DNA from: Algoriphagus boseongensis
GTDB lineage: Bacteria > Bacteroidota > Bacteroidia > Cytophagales > Cyclobacteriaceae
NCBI RefSeq assembly: GCF_004362805.1
Contig: NZ_SNYF01000006.1
Coordinates: forward strand, 558,001 to 622,000
DNA: 64,000 nucleotides
Reading direction: 5' to 3'
A program made the translations under genes and the position numbers. Of this stretch, positions 16,302-26,070 are shown piece by piece. Under the pieces are notes generated by a model. It ran no database searches. It was not told the DNA's origin and saw nothing but the letters and a program-made list of their open reading frames with translations. The stretch's first letter is position 1. Each line of letters opens with the position of its first letter.

Positions 16302-18701
16302 ATGAAAAAAACGTTACTAATATTATTCGTTCTGCTTGGGCAATTTGCTATAGCCCAAACCAGTGCGCCGGTAAAGCGCGAAGTGGTAGGACGAGATGTA
16401 GGTCAACTCAAAGGAATCCGGATTTCCGGGCGAATCATTGATACCATTACTGGTGAAGCCTTGGTAGGAGCTACCGTGACTGTTCCTGAAATCAATGTCA
16501 CCAGGATTACCGATACAAACGGAAACTTTGATCTGGTTTTAGACAGAGCAGAATACAATCTGGTTTTTCGATATGTCGGTTACGAAATGGTTGATTATCC
16601 AATCACTGCTGTCGGTGATGGAAGGATTACAATCCGAATGATCCAGGAGGATTTCGAACTGGATGATGTGGTGATTTACGGCAGAGATCCTGATAAAAAT
16701 ATCAAATCTACAGACATGGGAGCGGTTACCTTGAGTATGAATACCATGCGAGAACTGCCTCCATTTTTGGGAGAAGTGGATATCGTGAGGTCTTTGGCAA
16801 CCCTTCCAGGTGTTAGCCAGGTAGGTGAAGCTTCTTCAGGTCTTAATGTGCGTGGAGGTGGAGTGGACCAAAACCTAATTCAATTTGGCGGTGCTCCTAT
16901 TTACAATCCTTCCCACATGTTCGGACTTTTTACTGCATTCAATGCAGATGTGGTCAACGATGTGACTTTGTATAAGGCTGTTGTGCCATCAAGATTCGGA
17001 GGGAGAAGTTCTGCGATTTTGGATATTCTTCCCAAGGCAGGAAGCATTGACAAATGGGGAGGAGATTTGATGTTGAGTAATTATTCCGGAAAAATTTCCC
17101 TCAATGGACCAATAGTAAAAGATAAGGTTTCTGTTTTGGGTGGATTTAGAATTTCTTATATCAACTGGTTTCTCCAGTCCATGAGCAATGTGACGCTTAG
17201 AAATTCCAATGCAAATTTCTATGATGGAAACTTGATTATCAGTGCGCCAGTTTCAGAAAAAAATGAATTTACCTACAGCTACTACACTAGCTACGATGAT
17301 TTTGCATTTGCTTCTGACACAACTATTTCTTGGAGAAACACTGCCCATTCACTTCAGTGGAAAAGTCAGTTCAGCGATAAATTTAGCTTGGAAGCATTAG
17401 GATATTATTCCCTTTACGACTACGGGATTTTCAATAATTCAGGAATAAACGATTTCACCATCAACTCCGACATTAAGGATATTGGAGGAAGATTGAATTT
17501 GACTTATGCCTTTAGCCCAACCAATAAGGTGGTTGTGGGTGGTGTTTACAAACAAATAGAAATTCAACCGGGTGAATTGGTGCCTACAGGAAATGAGGAT
17601 ATTCTACCCAAGAAAGTTCAGGATGAATTTGGTAGGGAAATGGCCGCTCACTTCCAGCATGAATTCGAGTTGGGGCAAAAATTTGGATTTTCGTATGGAG
17701 CAAGATATGATCTCTACCAATATTTTGGGCCTAGAGTGGTCAGAACTTATGCTGAAAATCAGCCAAAATCTGATGGTAGCGCAATAGCTGAGACGGTTTA
17801 TCAGGATGGAGAGGAAATCCAGTCTTACGATGGCTTTGGACCGAGAGCATCTATTCGTTACTCATTCAATAAGTCGACTTCAATTAAAGCTGGATACAAT
17901 AAAATGTACCAGTTCATTCACTTGATCTCAAATACAGCTACTATTGCTCCATCTGATGTTTGGAAACTAAGCGATCAATTCCTTAAGCCTCAGATTGCGG
18001 ATCAATATTCTCTTGGTTTCTATAAAAATTTCAAAGGCAACATATTTGAGACCTCCATCGAGGTTTATTACAAAGACCTTCAGAATGTAGTGGAATACAA
18101 AGACGGGGCGAATTTGATTCTTCAAAATCATATCGAAACCGAATTAATTCCCGCTCAGGGACAGTCCTATGGTGCTGAATTGTATATCAAGAAAAATCTT
18201 GGAAGACTTACGGGTTGGATTTCCTACACCTATTCCAGATCACTAAGAAGGGTAATCACTCCATACGAGGAGGAAAATATCAACAATGGAGAGTGGTATG
18301 CTTCCAATTTTGACAAACCAAATGACTTGACCCTCATTGGAAATTATAAAGTCAGTACCAATACTTCCATTTCAGCTACATTCGCATACAGTACTGGTCG
18401 ACCCATCACTTTGCCACAAGCTAAGTTTGATTACTCAGGAAATAGCCTTGCCTATTTTGACAGTAGAAACCAAGACCGATTGCCTGATTTCCATCGATTG
18501 GACTTTGCTGTAAACTTCAAACTCAAAGGAAGTGGGAAGTTTTTTGATGGAAATTGGACGTTTTCCATACTTAATGTTTATGGAAGAAAAAATCCTTTCT
18601 CCGTGTACTTTGATGATGCAGAGGGAGCTCCTCCACAATCTTTCAGACTTGCACTTTTGGGAGTGCCATTACCTAGTTTGAGTTATGCAATCAAATTCTA
18701 A
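16302..18701 (+). CDS. TonB-dependent outer-membrane receptor with carboxypeptidase-regulatory-like domain
   Basis: 799 residues. Signal peptide MKKTLLILFVLLGQFAIAQ. A carboxypeptidase-D-regulatory-like beta domain covers about residues 38-112 (SGRIIDTITGEALVGATVTV...NLVFRYVGYE), followed by a plug (about 130-240; GVSQVGEASSGLNVRGGGVD...YNPSHMFGLFTAFNADVV) and a 22-strand-type barrel ending in aromatic ...LPSLSYAIKF. No SusD gene accompanies it; instead there is a Kelch lipoprotein upstream and a DUF4249 protein downstream, a known Bacteroidota combination of unknown substrate. Confidence 0.92.
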   Translation: MKKTLLILFVLLGQFAIAQTSAPVKREVVGRDVGQLKGIRISGRIIDTITGEALVGATVTVPEINVTRITDTNGNFDLVLDRAEYNLVFRYVGYEMVDYPITAVGDGRITIRMIQEDFELDDVVIYGRDPDKNIKSTDMGAVTLSMNTMRELPPFLGEVDIVRSLATLPGVSQVGEASSGLNVRGGGVDQNLIQFGGAPIYNPSHMFGLFTAFNADVVNDVTLYKAVVPSRFGGRSSAILDILPKAGSIDKWGGDLMLSNYSGKISLNGPIVKDKVSVLGGFRISYINWFLQSMSNVTLRNSNANFYDGNLIISAPVSEKNEFTYSYYTSYDDFAFASDTTISWRNTAHSLQWKSQFSDKFSLEALGYYSLYDYGIFNNSGINDFTINSDIKDIGGRLNLTYAFSPTNKVVVGGVYKQIEIQPGELVPTGNEDILPKKVQDEFGREMAAHFQHEFELGQKFGFSYGARYDLYQYFGPRVVRTYAENQPKSDGSAIAETVYQDGEEIQSYDGFGPRASIRYSFNKSTSIKAGYNKMYQFIHLISNTATIAPSDVWKLSDQFLKPQIADQYSLGFYKNFKGNIFETSIEVYYKDLQNVVEYKDGANLILQNHIETELIPAQGQSYGAELYIKKNLGRLTGWISYTYSRSLRRVITPYEEENINNGEWYASNFDKPNDLTLIGNYKVSTNTSISATFAYSTGRPITLPQAKFDYSGNSLAYFDSRNQDRLPDFHRLDFAVNFKLKGSGKFFDGNWTFSILNVYGRKNPFSVYFDDAEGAPPQSFRLALLGVPLPSLSYAIKF

Positions 18702-18705
18702 AGAG

Positions 18706-19767
18706 ATGCTGAAAAGACTTATATATATTATTTTATTGCTCCCAGTTGCCTGTATTGATCCATATAAGATCGAGGTGCCAGAAGGAGAGCAGTTGCTCAC
18801 TGTGGAAGGAGCCATTACTTCCGGCCCTGGCCCACATGTTATTACACTGACGAGAAGTGCGACCTATGGAAGTGATTTTGAAGGCTTGATCAGGCCAGTG
18901 ACTCAGGCGACAGTAGTGGTTAGAGACGACTTGGGAAAAATCACTTTTCTGGCAGAAAGTGTGGACGCTAGAGGTTCTTATTTTACCCCAGCGAGTTTTA
19001 GTGCAGAGGTAGGAAGATCCTATACTTTGCTTATTGAAACACAAGAAGGGAAACTTTATTCTTCTTTCCCTGAGCGCGTGGAATCAGTTCCAAACTTGGA
19101 GAAATTGTCTGTCAAAACTCTGACTATTGATCAGGAAGGAGGAGGAAATCCTAAATCCGGAATTCAATTAATCGCCGAGGTAAATGATCCTGCAGACCAG
19201 AATAACTTCTATTATTGGAGAAATGGTCCTTCAGTTTATATTCTAGAAACCAGACCAGATCTATTTACGCCAAGACCTTCAGACTCCAATCCTTCCCGGG
19301 ACCCTCAACCCAAGGCCTGCTGTGCAGTTTGCTACCGGGAAGAATTCAGTAACAACCAAAGCCTATTCTTAGCAATTGATGACAATTTTAACGGATTGAC
19401 CACTCAGATTCCGGTTGCTTTTATAGAGGACGATGGATTGAGGTTTGTCAACAAGTTTAGAATCGATATCAAGCAATTGGGAATTTCTCAGGAGGCTTAC
19501 CGTTTTCTCAGATTGGTAAAGCAGCAGGCAGAAATTAGTGGGTCTATTTTTGATCCCCCTCCAGCAACCATCAGAGGAAATATGATCAGCTTAGACAATC
19601 CTGATGAGGTCGTTCTGGGCTATTTTATTGCCGCGGGGGAATCTGTGAAAAGGATTTATGTTGACAAGGATGATTTGACATTCAAACAAAATAAGGCAAT
19701 CATTCCAGACGATTGCTTAACAATACCCGGTACATCGGTAGATGCACCGGCTGACTGGAGACCTTAA
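18706..19767 (+). CDS. DUF4249 exported protein / lipoprotein
   Basis: 353 residues from the ATG at 18706, four bases after the TonB receptor stop; a longer frame from 18685 would overlap that gene and lacks a signal-peptide start. The N-terminus MLKRLIYIILLLPVACIDPYKIE is a signal peptide ending in a lipobox-like VAC. CIDPY, then LTVEGAITSGPGPHVITLTRSA and YTLLIETQEGKLYSS are DUF4249 signatures. It contains a CCAVCY cysteine cluster near residue 205. DUF4249 proteins regularly sit next to this type of TonB receptor and probably act with it at the cell surface. Confidence 0.88.
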   Translation: MLKRLIYIILLLPVACIDPYKIEVPEGEQLLTVEGAITSGPGPHVITLTRSATYGSDFEGLIRPVTQATVVVRDDLGKITFLAESVDARGSYFTPASFSAEVGRSYTLLIETQEGKLYSSFPERVESVPNLEKLSVKTLTIDQEGGGNPKSGIQLIAEVNDPADQNNFYYWRNGPSVYILETRPDLFTPRPSDSNPSRDPQPKACCAVCYREEFSNNQSLFLAIDDNFNGLTTQIPVAFIEDDGLRFVNKFRIDIKQLGISQEAYRFLRLVKQQAEISGSIFDPPPATIRGNMISLDNPDEVVLGYFIAAGESVKRIYVDKDDLTFKQNKAIIPDDCLTIPGTSVDAPADWRP

Positions 19768-19770
19768 ATA

Positions 19771-19800
19771 AAAATCCCGGCTGAAAAGCCGGGATTTTTT
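19771..19800. terminator. Bidirectional terminator between convergent genes
   Basis: AAAATCCCGGCT / AGCCGGGATTTT with a GAAA loop; A run and T run on the two sides serve both directions. Confidence 0.9.
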
Positions 19801-21124
19801 ATGCTGGTTTCTCGGAGAAACGAATGCCGAATTTTTCCAAGCCTTCTAAAATCGGCTCATAAATCTCCGATAGAACCGGGATGTGCAATCCCTTCAAGTT
19901 TATTTTATCATCCATAAATAAATCTACTGCCAAGGCTAAAGGCAAACCCACCGTTTTTGCCATGGCAGTATAGGTGGAGTCTTCTCCGATGGATACGAGG
20001 CTTGAAATTATTTTTTCAATCCCTGTAGATGTTTTGATTTCAAAAAGATGCTGCATAACAATCATGTCTTTATCCTCAGGCATGAGCTTCCAGTCATTTT
20101 CCAAGATGGCCTGAAGCAATTCTGCTGGACTTCCTTTAGTTTTTGGAAGTTTCCGATTTTCAAAAAATCCAAGCCACTGAAGTTTTTCGAAAGAAGCAAA
20201 ATCCAAATCAGGAATTAGCTCTGCCAATTTTTCCTCTACCGTCTGAGTCTCATGCCAAGGCAAGAATGCATTCAAATATTGTCTGAATGTGCTTCCTTCC
20301 GGTAATTCCATTTGGAAGCTATCATCCGTCATACCCAATTGGACAAAAATGTCCCAAGCCTTGCAATACCCAGCTCTTCTTAAGGTGCCTCTAAGCATGG
20401 TCGGGATATTTTCCAAACCATACACTTTTCGGTAACTCAAAGAATCTCGATTGGGGTAGCCATCAAAGTCTCCTAAGCCAGGGAAATGTACGATTTGAGT
20501 TTGTCTAAATAGTCGGTGGTAAGGGACATATTTGAGTTCTCCTTTTTCGATGTACCTAGAAGTTCCCTGTCCGGCCAATACCACATTTCTCGGATTCCAG
20601 GTGAATTTGTATTTCCAAGGATTATCCTCAGACTCTGGAGCCAAAAGCCCACCGCAGAATGACTTGAAAGAGGTAATTTCCTTACCGTTTTTTTGAGCCT
20701 CATGGATGATTTTCATCGCTGACATATGATCGATCCCCGGATCAAGACCACATTCGTTTAAAAAGAAAAGATTTTTTTCTTCAATCTGCCCTTTCCATTC
20801 CCGCATTTCCGCGCTTTCATAGGATGCAGAGAAAAAGTGCTTCCCTAAGTCGAGACAATCTTTCGCAACTTTCGGATGCATGAAGGCGGGAAGCATGGAA
20901 ATGACCGCATCTGCTTTTTTGATCAGATCTTTTCTAGCCTCTGCATCTCCTGAATCCAAAGCAAATGCCTGAGTACCAACTCTACCTTTCAATTTGGATT
21001 CGGCAAGATTTTGATCCAAATCGGCCAAAATCAAAGTTCTTCCTTTTGACTCACAGGAATCTGCCAAAAAATCGATGAGGTAAGTAGAAGATTTGCCTGC
21101 TCCTAGAATCAAGATTGTTTTCAT
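19799..21124 (-). CDS. Saccharopine dehydrogenase family protein
   Basis: 441 residues. N-terminal NAD(P)-binding Rossmann fold (ILILGAGKSSTYLIDFLA, residues 4-21; ADLD; VISMLPAFMHP) and the large saccharopine dehydrogenase C-terminal domain, with the hallmark LNECGLDPGIDHMSAMKII (about 122-140) and SFKSFCGGLLAPESEDNPWKYKFTWNPRN. It is closest in architecture to LYS9-type enzymes that interconvert saccharopine with glutamate and aminoadipate semialdehyde, so lysine breakdown is a likely role. Its partner (lysine-ketoglutarate reductase) is not in the window. Confidence 0.88.
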   Translation of the reverse strand: MKTILILGAGKSSTYLIDFLADSCESKGRTLILADLDQNLAESKLKGRVGTQAFALDSGDAEARKDLIKKADAVISMLPAFMHPKVAKDCLDLGKHFFSASYESAEMREWKGQIEEKNLFFLNECGLDPGIDHMSAMKIIHEAQKNGKEITSFKSFCGGLLAPESEDNPWKYKFTWNPRNVVLAGQGTSRYIEKGELKYVPYHRLFRQTQIVHFPGLGDFDGYPNRDSLSYRKVYGLENIPTMLRGTLRRAGYCKAWDIFVQLGMTDDSFQMELPEGSTFRQYLNAFLPWHETQTVEEKLAELIPDLDFASFEKLQWLGFFENRKLPKTKGSPAELLQAILENDWKLMPEDKDMIVMQHLFEIKTSTGIEKIISSLVSIGEDSTYTAMAKTVGLPLALAVDLFMDDKINLKGLHIPVLSEIYEPILEGLEKFGIRFSEKPA

Positions 21125-21245
21125 GAGTATGGGTTTACAAGCTAAAAATGGCCATATTTTTCTCCGAGAAAAAGGTTTTCGGGCAAGAATTCCTGAACAT
21201 TTACTTACCTTGATCGTTAGGATTTACCCAAATTAATTTCAAAAG

Positions 21246-21725
21246 GTGAAGAAAGTTGAAGTGAAAACTGAGATTGAAGAATTGATGCTTGATGAGCTAA
21301 ATTCTATTGAGCAAAATTTAATCTCAAGGGCCCAGGAAATTTCCAAGCAAGCGTATGCTCCCTATTCGGGGTTTCATGTTGGTGCGGCGGTATTGCTGGA
21401 AAACGGTGAAATTCTCCAATCCTCCAACCAAGAAAATGTAAGTTTCCCAACAGGGGTATGCGCAGAGCGATTGGTTTTGGGTTATGCCGGGGCAAATTTT
21501 CCCAATTCAGCTCCAATCATGCTTGCGGTGGTAGCTCAACGAGGAGGAGAGGAAACTTGGGCGGGAGTTTCTCCCTGCGGCATTTGTCGTCAAACCATCA
21601 ATGAAGTGGAAAACCGTTTTCAGAAATCGGTGACCATGCTTTTTTTGGGTCCAAATGGATTGGTGAGAAGAGTCAAGGGAATTTCCCAGTTATTGCCATT
21701 GAAGTTTGATGATCTGAAAAGTTGA
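21246..21725 (+). CDS. cdd: Cytidine deaminase
   Basis: 159 residues from a GTG start at 21246. It converts cytidine and deoxycytidine to uridine forms. YAPYSGFHVGAAVLLENGEI and QENVSFPTGVCAERLVL carry the C-A-E zinc/catalytic motif; SPCGICRQ carries the two further zinc cysteines. N-terminal extension of about 25 residues relative to the E. coli-like core. The esterase gene starts four bases later. Confidence 0.93.
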   Translation: MKKVEVKTEIEELMLDELNSIEQNLISRAQEISKQAYAPYSGFHVGAAVLLENGEILQSSNQENVSFPTGVCAERLVLGYAGANFPNSAPIMLAVVAQRGGEETWAGVSPCGICRQTINEVENRFQKSVTMLFLGPNGLVRRVKGISQLLPLKFDDLKS

Positions 21726-21728
21726 TCG

Positions 21729-22376
21729 GTGAAAAAGTCCATTCATTTTTCTTACGAAGCTCATTATTCAATTTCGCATGAATCAAGCGGAAATGAATCA
21801 GAAATTTGGATTGTATTTCATGGATATGGGCAATTGTCAGAGTTTTTTATCCGAAAGTTTCTTCCTTTTGATTCGGGGGATCGATTGATCATAGCTCCAG
21901 AAGGAACCAATTATGGATATCTCAAAGAGTTTCAGGGTCGAGTGGGAGCAAATTGGATGACTAAGCACGAGCGAGAAACTGCCATTTCCAATAATCATCG
22001 GTATTTGGATCGCTTGATGGAGGAGATTTTATCCAAGTTCTCAAATCCTCCCAAAATCCATGTTTTGGGATTTTCTCAAGGAGCTGCTACAGCTACCAGG
22101 TGGGCGAGTCGATTTCCAAAACAAATAGACACCATGGTCCTTTGGGCAGGTGGTTTTGCGCATGATTTGCATATGCCGGAGTCAAGGGAAAAATTCGCAG
22201 AAACCCGGATAATTTTGGTCTCAGGAGATCGTGATCCATTCTTGTCAGCGGAAGTCATTCAAAAGCAAAATGACATTCTTCAAAGCCTTGGAAAACAGGG
22301 AGAGAAGCTTTGGTTTTCGGGGGAGCATGAGATTAACTCCGAATTGTTGGGTAAAATCATCAATCTTAGAATTTAA
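21729..22376 (+). CDS. Alpha/beta-hydrolase, phospholipase/carboxylesterase type
   Basis: 215 residues; GTG start four bases after cdd. IVFHGYGQ forms the oxyanion loop, GFSQGAA (about residue 117) is the nucleophile elbow with the serine, SGDRDPF holds the aspartate and SGEHEI the histidine. It resembles the carboxylesterase/thioesterase family that includes YpfH and lysophospholipase-like enzymes. Natural substrate unknown. Confidence 0.82.
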   Translation: MKKSIHFSYEAHYSISHESSGNESEIWIVFHGYGQLSEFFIRKFLPFDSGDRLIIAPEGTNYGYLKEFQGRVGANWMTKHERETAISNNHRYLDRLMEEILSKFSNPPKIHVLGFSQGAATATRWASRFPKQIDTMVLWAGGFAHDLHMPESREKFAETRIILVSGDRDPFLSAEVIQKQNDILQSLGKQGEKLWFSGEHEINSELLGKIINLRI

Positions 22377-22466
22377 AGGTATTTTTTGGCCCTTAGATTG
22401 CTAAGTTTGAAACAATTTAACGAAATTTTGACTTTCGTTATTTTTCGATAAATCTTAAAACCATCC

Positions 22467-22904
22467 ATGCTTTCGCTTACTGAAAAAGAGGCAGACTTCA
22501 TTGCCTCCCAATTACTTAAAGGAAATGTGTGCTTCTATCAGATAGACAAGAAGAAAATTCACCACATGCCTGATGATGAAGATTACTTCAACTACGACCT
22601 GACTGAGGAAGAAGAGGATATCCTTGACGCCATCGAAGAAGAACCAGATAACTATGCGGAGTTTACCAAGATGGAATCTGCTCAGGAGCACCAAATGATG
22701 CAGGATTTTATTGATCGAAAAGTAAAAGAGAGAAATCTTGCCGAAGATCTGGTGAATGCTTTGAGTAAGCCCAAAGCGGCAACTGGGTTTAAGTTTCTGA
22801 TCGACGGTTCTAAATACAAACAAGATTGGGTGGACTATAGAAAAGGAAAATATCTGGATTGGGTAAAGGAGCAAGTTGACTCCTTCAATTACGCAGAAGA
22901 ATAA
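22467..22904 (+). CDS. Small acidic cytoplasmic protein, UPF0158-like
   Basis: 145 residues, no signal peptide or membrane segment, strongly acidic in the middle (DYDLTEEEEDILDAIEEEPDN). The C-terminal pattern FKFLIDGSKYKQDWVDYRKGKYLDWVKEQ, with repeated W and Y-K pairs, recalls UPF0158 proteins, but I am not certain. Function unknown. It is followed by a terminator-like hairpin and is probably monocistronic. Confidence 0.6.
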   Translation: MLSLTEKEADFIASQLLKGNVCFYQIDKKKIHHMPDDEDYFNYDLTEEEEDILDAIEEEPDNYAEFTKMESAQEHQMMQDFIDRKVKERNLAEDLVNALSKPKAATGFKFLIDGSKYKQDWVDYRKGKYLDWVKEQVDSFNYAEE

Positions 22905-22908
22905 ACAG

Positions 22909-22946
22909 AAGCCGGTTGGAATTAATTTCAAGCGGCTTTTCATTTT
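22909..22946 (+). terminator. Terminator-like hairpin after the UPF0158-like gene
   Basis: AAGCCG / CGGCTT outer stem and TTGGAA / TTTCAA inner stem with one mismatch, then a T-rich tail. Confidence 0.6.
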
Positions 22947-23009
22947 TTATCCCAGCCTTTAATTCGCTTTTTGTAGATTCGAAATCTTACCTTTCTGCTG
23001 GCTCAATTC

Positions 23010-24584
23010 ATGAAAAAAATCCTGATTCTAATTCTGATATTACTGTCGTGTTTACCTGTTTTAGCTCAAAACTGGGACTGGGGAGATCCTATTGATCCCC
23101 TTCAGGCAAAGTTTAAGGTACTACATTACAAACTGGAACTAACCCTTTTGCCAGATTCTCAAAGTATACAAGGGTCAAACACTATTACTTTTTCAGCTGA
23201 AGAAAAGCTGGATACATTGAGGCTAAACTTGATCAATTACTACCAGGTCGAAAAGGTGGTAATGAATGGAGCTGAGGTTAAGTTTTCCCATCAAAACGAT
23301 ATGCTGGACGTTATTCCGATAGACTGCACCTGTGATCAGGTTCAGGTTTTTTATTCAGGAAAAACTCCAATTGCCCTTAACCCTCCTTGGACTGGAGGTT
23401 TTACTTGGACCAAAGATGATCTGGATAATCACTGGATGGGACTTTCCAGCCAGGGTGAGGGAGCTAAAATTTTTATGCCGGCTTTGGATCATCCCTCAAG
23501 TCAGCCAACTCAGGGTGCAGATTTGATCTTGACCGCACCCAAACCTTATTTTATCGCATCAAATGGCCGATTGCTTGAGGTCAAGGAAAGTGAGGGAAGT
23601 TTGACCTATCACTGGTCTACGGATTATCCCATCAACAATTACAATTTGAACTTTACCCTTGGTGTTTTCCATGAAGAAAAGCTGGATTTTCAATCTGCTT
23701 CTGGGAAGACCATTCCCATGCATGTTTGGGTGTTGCAAGAAAACCGAGCGAAAGCCAAGGAATTGCTGGAGACTTTAAAAGTAAGTACCCAAACGCATGA
23801 AAAATACTTTGGGGCATTTCCTTTTCCAGAGGATAAAATAGCCGTTGTGGAGACTCCTTATCTCGGGATGGAGCACCAGACTATAAATGCCTACGGAAAT
23901 AATTTCCAATTCATCCCAATGGGGAAAGTCAACTATGACTGGTTGCTTCACCACGAATTGGGACATGAATGGTTTGGAAATAAAATCTCAGTGAAAGACT
24001 GGGCGGATATGTGGATTCATGAGGGCATTACTGCCTATGGAGATTGGTTGTTTTTTTGGGAACATGGAGGAGCTGAAGCCTATTTCTCCAAAGTCAAGAA
24101 AGAGTCCAGAGGAATTACTAATTCACTGCCTGTAGTCAGTCCTCCAAATTCGACAGAGGAGCGAGCCTATCATTCCGACATTTACACCAAAGGGGCCATG
24201 GTCATTCATTCCTTGAGAGGCATTTTGGGGGATGAGGTTTTCTTTCCCATGCTAAAGGCATTTTCCAGCGACGATAGGTTTACCTACCAAAACAAAGTGG
24301 TAACAAAGGACTTCACGGATTTTGTGGAAGCTTTTTCAGGAAAGGATCTTGACGGATTTTTCAATTTGTATCTCTATAACACTGATTTACCCAAACTTAA
24401 AATCAGTAAGAAAAATAAAGACACTTATGCTATAGCACTCCAGGGGATAGATTTCGAAATACCCCTAGAAATCGAGACTTCGGAAGGAATTAAGCGTCTG
24501 GAAATAGGGAAGAAAGGCGTGGAGATAAAAAGCGCTTCAGCTCCAGTAGTTGATCCCAAGGGTTGGCTTATGCTTCAAAAATAA
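23010..24584 (+). CDS. Secreted M1-family zinc aminopeptidase
   Basis: 524 residues; signal peptide ending VLAQ-NW. N-terminal beta saddle (about 30-210), then the catalytic domain with YLGMEHQT (in place of GAMEN, about residue 289), HHELGHEWFG (HExxH, near residue 315) and the third zinc ligand in WIHEGITAYGDW. Conserved Y in YTKGAMVIHSLR. The long helical C-terminal domain of classical M1 enzymes is absent; a short beta-rich end replaces it. Expected to cleave amino-terminal residues from peptides in the periplasm or outside. Confidence 0.93.
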   Translation: MKKILILILILLSCLPVLAQNWDWGDPIDPLQAKFKVLHYKLELTLLPDSQSIQGSNTITFSAEEKLDTLRLNLINYYQVEKVVMNGAEVKFSHQNDMLDVIPIDCTCDQVQVFYSGKTPIALNPPWTGGFTWTKDDLDNHWMGLSSQGEGAKIFMPALDHPSSQPTQGADLILTAPKPYFIASNGRLLEVKESEGSLTYHWSTDYPINNYNLNFTLGVFHEEKLDFQSASGKTIPMHVWVLQENRAKAKELLETLKVSTQTHEKYFGAFPFPEDKIAVVETPYLGMEHQTINAYGNNFQFIPMGKVNYDWLLHHELGHEWFGNKISVKDWADMWIHEGITAYGDWLFFWEHGGAEAYFSKVKKESRGITNSLPVVSPPNSTEERAYHSDIYTKGAMVIHSLRGILGDEVFFPMLKAFSSDDRFTYQNKVVTKDFTDFVEAFSGKDLDGFFNLYLYNTDLPKLKISKKNKDTYAIALQGIDFEIPLEIETSEGIKRLEIGKKGVEIKSASAPVVDPKGWLMLQK

Positions 24585-24586
24585 AA

Positions 24587-24610
24587 AAGCCCCGAAAAAA
24601 TTCGGGGCTT
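24587..24610. terminator. Terminator between convergent M1 peptidase and metK
   Basis: AAGCCCCGAA / TTCGGGGCTT with AAAA loop. The long T run is on the minus-strand side, so it mainly serves metK. Confidence 0.85.
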
Positions 24611-24615
24611 AGAAT

Positions 24616-25869
24616 TTAGATGCCAAAGGCAGCTTTGATCTTGTCTACATAGTCAAGCTTTTCCCAAGTGAACAATTCCACTTCTTTGACTACTTGCTCT
24701 CGGTATGGGGAATAGAAGGTTTTTCTTACGATTTCATTAGTTCTACCCATATGTCCGTAGGCTGCTGTTTCCTCATAAATCGGATTTCTCAGCTTAAGTC
24801 TTTGCTCGATGGCGTATGGGCGCATATCGAAAATAGCTTCTACATTCTTAGCGATTTCCCCATCGGTTAGATTCACTTTAGCCGTTCCGTAGGTATTTAC
24901 ATAGATTCCCATTGGAGCAGCTACACCAATTGCATAGGAAACTTGAACCAACATTTCGTCAGCTATACCAGCTGCTACCATGTTTTTGGCAATGTGTCTG
25001 GTAGCATAGGCAGCAGATCTATCCACTTTAGATGGATCTTTTCCAGAGAAAGCTCCTCCGCCGTGTGCACCTTTTCCGCCGTAGGTGTCTACAATAATTT
25101 TTCTTCCGGTCAATCCGGTGTCTCCGTGAGGTCCACCAATCACAAATTTACCTGTCGGATTGATATGGTATTTGATGTCAGAAGTGAAAAGCTTTTGAAG
25201 CTCTGGCTTCAACTTAGCCTTTACTCTTGGAATCAGAATATTGATAATGTCAGCTTTGATTTTGGCGAGCATGGTTTCCTCGGAGTCAAAATCATCATGC
25301 TGAGTGGAAACCACGATAGCATCAATTCTTTGAGGAAAATTGTCGTCGCTGTATTCAATCGTAACCTGTGACTTGGAATCTGGTCTTAGGTAGGTGATTT
25401 CTTTATTCTCTCTTCTCAAAGCAGCCAATTCGCGAAGGATCATATGAGAAAGATCCAAAGCCAATGGCATGTAGTTTTCAGTTTCGTTGGTTGCGTAACC
25501 AAACATCATCCCTTGGTCACCAGCACCTTGCTCTTCTGGATTTTTACGTTCAACTCCCTGGTTGATATCCGCAGATTGTTCGTGAATTGCTGATAGAACC
25601 CCGCAGGAGTTTCCTTCAAACATGTATTCACTTTTGGTGTAACCAATTCGATTAATCACATCTCGGGCGATTTTCTGGACATCCAAATAGATGTCCGATT
25701 TTACCTCGCCAGCCAAAACTACCTGACCGGTAGTGACAAGTGTTTCACAGGCTACTTTGGAATTTGGATCGAAGGCCAAAAAATTGTCAATCAGCGCATC
25801 AGAGATTTGGTCAGCGATTTTGTCAGGATGACCCTCAGACACTGACTCTGAGGTGAATAAATATGCCAT
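24616..25869 (-). CDS. metK: S-adenosylmethionine synthetase
   Basis: 417 residues from ATG at 25869 ([21 protein letters not shown]), which carries the conserved ATP-phosphate-binding start. [12 protein letters not shown] (about residue 118), [20 protein letters not shown] and [19 protein letters not shown] are the family signatures. It makes SAM from methionine and ATP. An in-frame ATG at 25896 would add nine residues but lies at the inferred transcription start and the extension is not family-like. No SAM riboswitch structure is evident in the short leader. Confidence 0.96.
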   Translation of the reverse strand: MAYLFTSESVSEGHPDKIADQISDALIDNFLAFDPNSKVACETLVTTGQVVLAGEVKSDIYLDVQKIARDVINRIGYTKSEYMFEGNSCGVLSAIHEQSADINQGVERKNPEEQGAGDQGMMFGYATNETENYMPLALDLSHMILRELAALRRENKEITYLRPDSKSQVTIEYSDDNFPQRIDAIVVSTQHDDFDSEETMLAKIKADIINILIPRVKAKLKPELQKLFTSDIKYHINPTGKFVIGGPHGDTGLTGRKIIVDTYGGKGAHGGGAFSGKDPSKVDRSAAYATRHIAKNMVAAGIADEMLVQVSYAIGVAAPMGIYVNTYGTAKVNLTDGEIAKNVEAIFDMRPYAIEQRLKLRNPIYEETAAYGHMGRTNEIVRKTFYSPYREQVVKEVELFTWEKLDYVDKIKAAFGI

Positions 25870-25904
25870 AAACTTACGTTCGGTTATGTTTTTCAAAGAA
25901 AGCC

Positions 25905-25935
25905 CAAAAATAGGGGAATGGTAGGAAATAAAAAA
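25905..25935 (-). promoter_or_regulatory. Promoter of metK
   Basis: On the minus strand TTTT, 19 bases, then TATTTTTG (plus-strand 25905-25912). The -7 box is exact; the upstream box has three of four bases. Confidence 0.6.
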
Positions 25936-26014
25936 CCTGTATTTGAGCTGAATAGGATTTTGTGGAAAAGGGCGAAAGGAGATTTTGGAGCTGCAATTTT
26001 TTAGAGTTTTTGAC

Positions 26015-26046
26015 TTTGCTTCCTGAAAATGGAGGTCTTATCTTTC
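26015..26046 (+). promoter_or_regulatory. Promoter of the DUF885-like lipoprotein gene
   Basis: TTTG at 26015-26018, 20 bases, TATCTTTC at 26039-26046 (seven of eight positions). Places transcription start near 26052 and the ATG at 26071. Confidence 0.6.
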
Positions 26047-26070
26047 CTTTTCCCAAATTCAAATGCTCCC

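Noticed and set aside
25870-25904. SAM riboswitch before metK
   Set aside because: The leader is only about 30 bases by the promoter position and shows no suitable stems.
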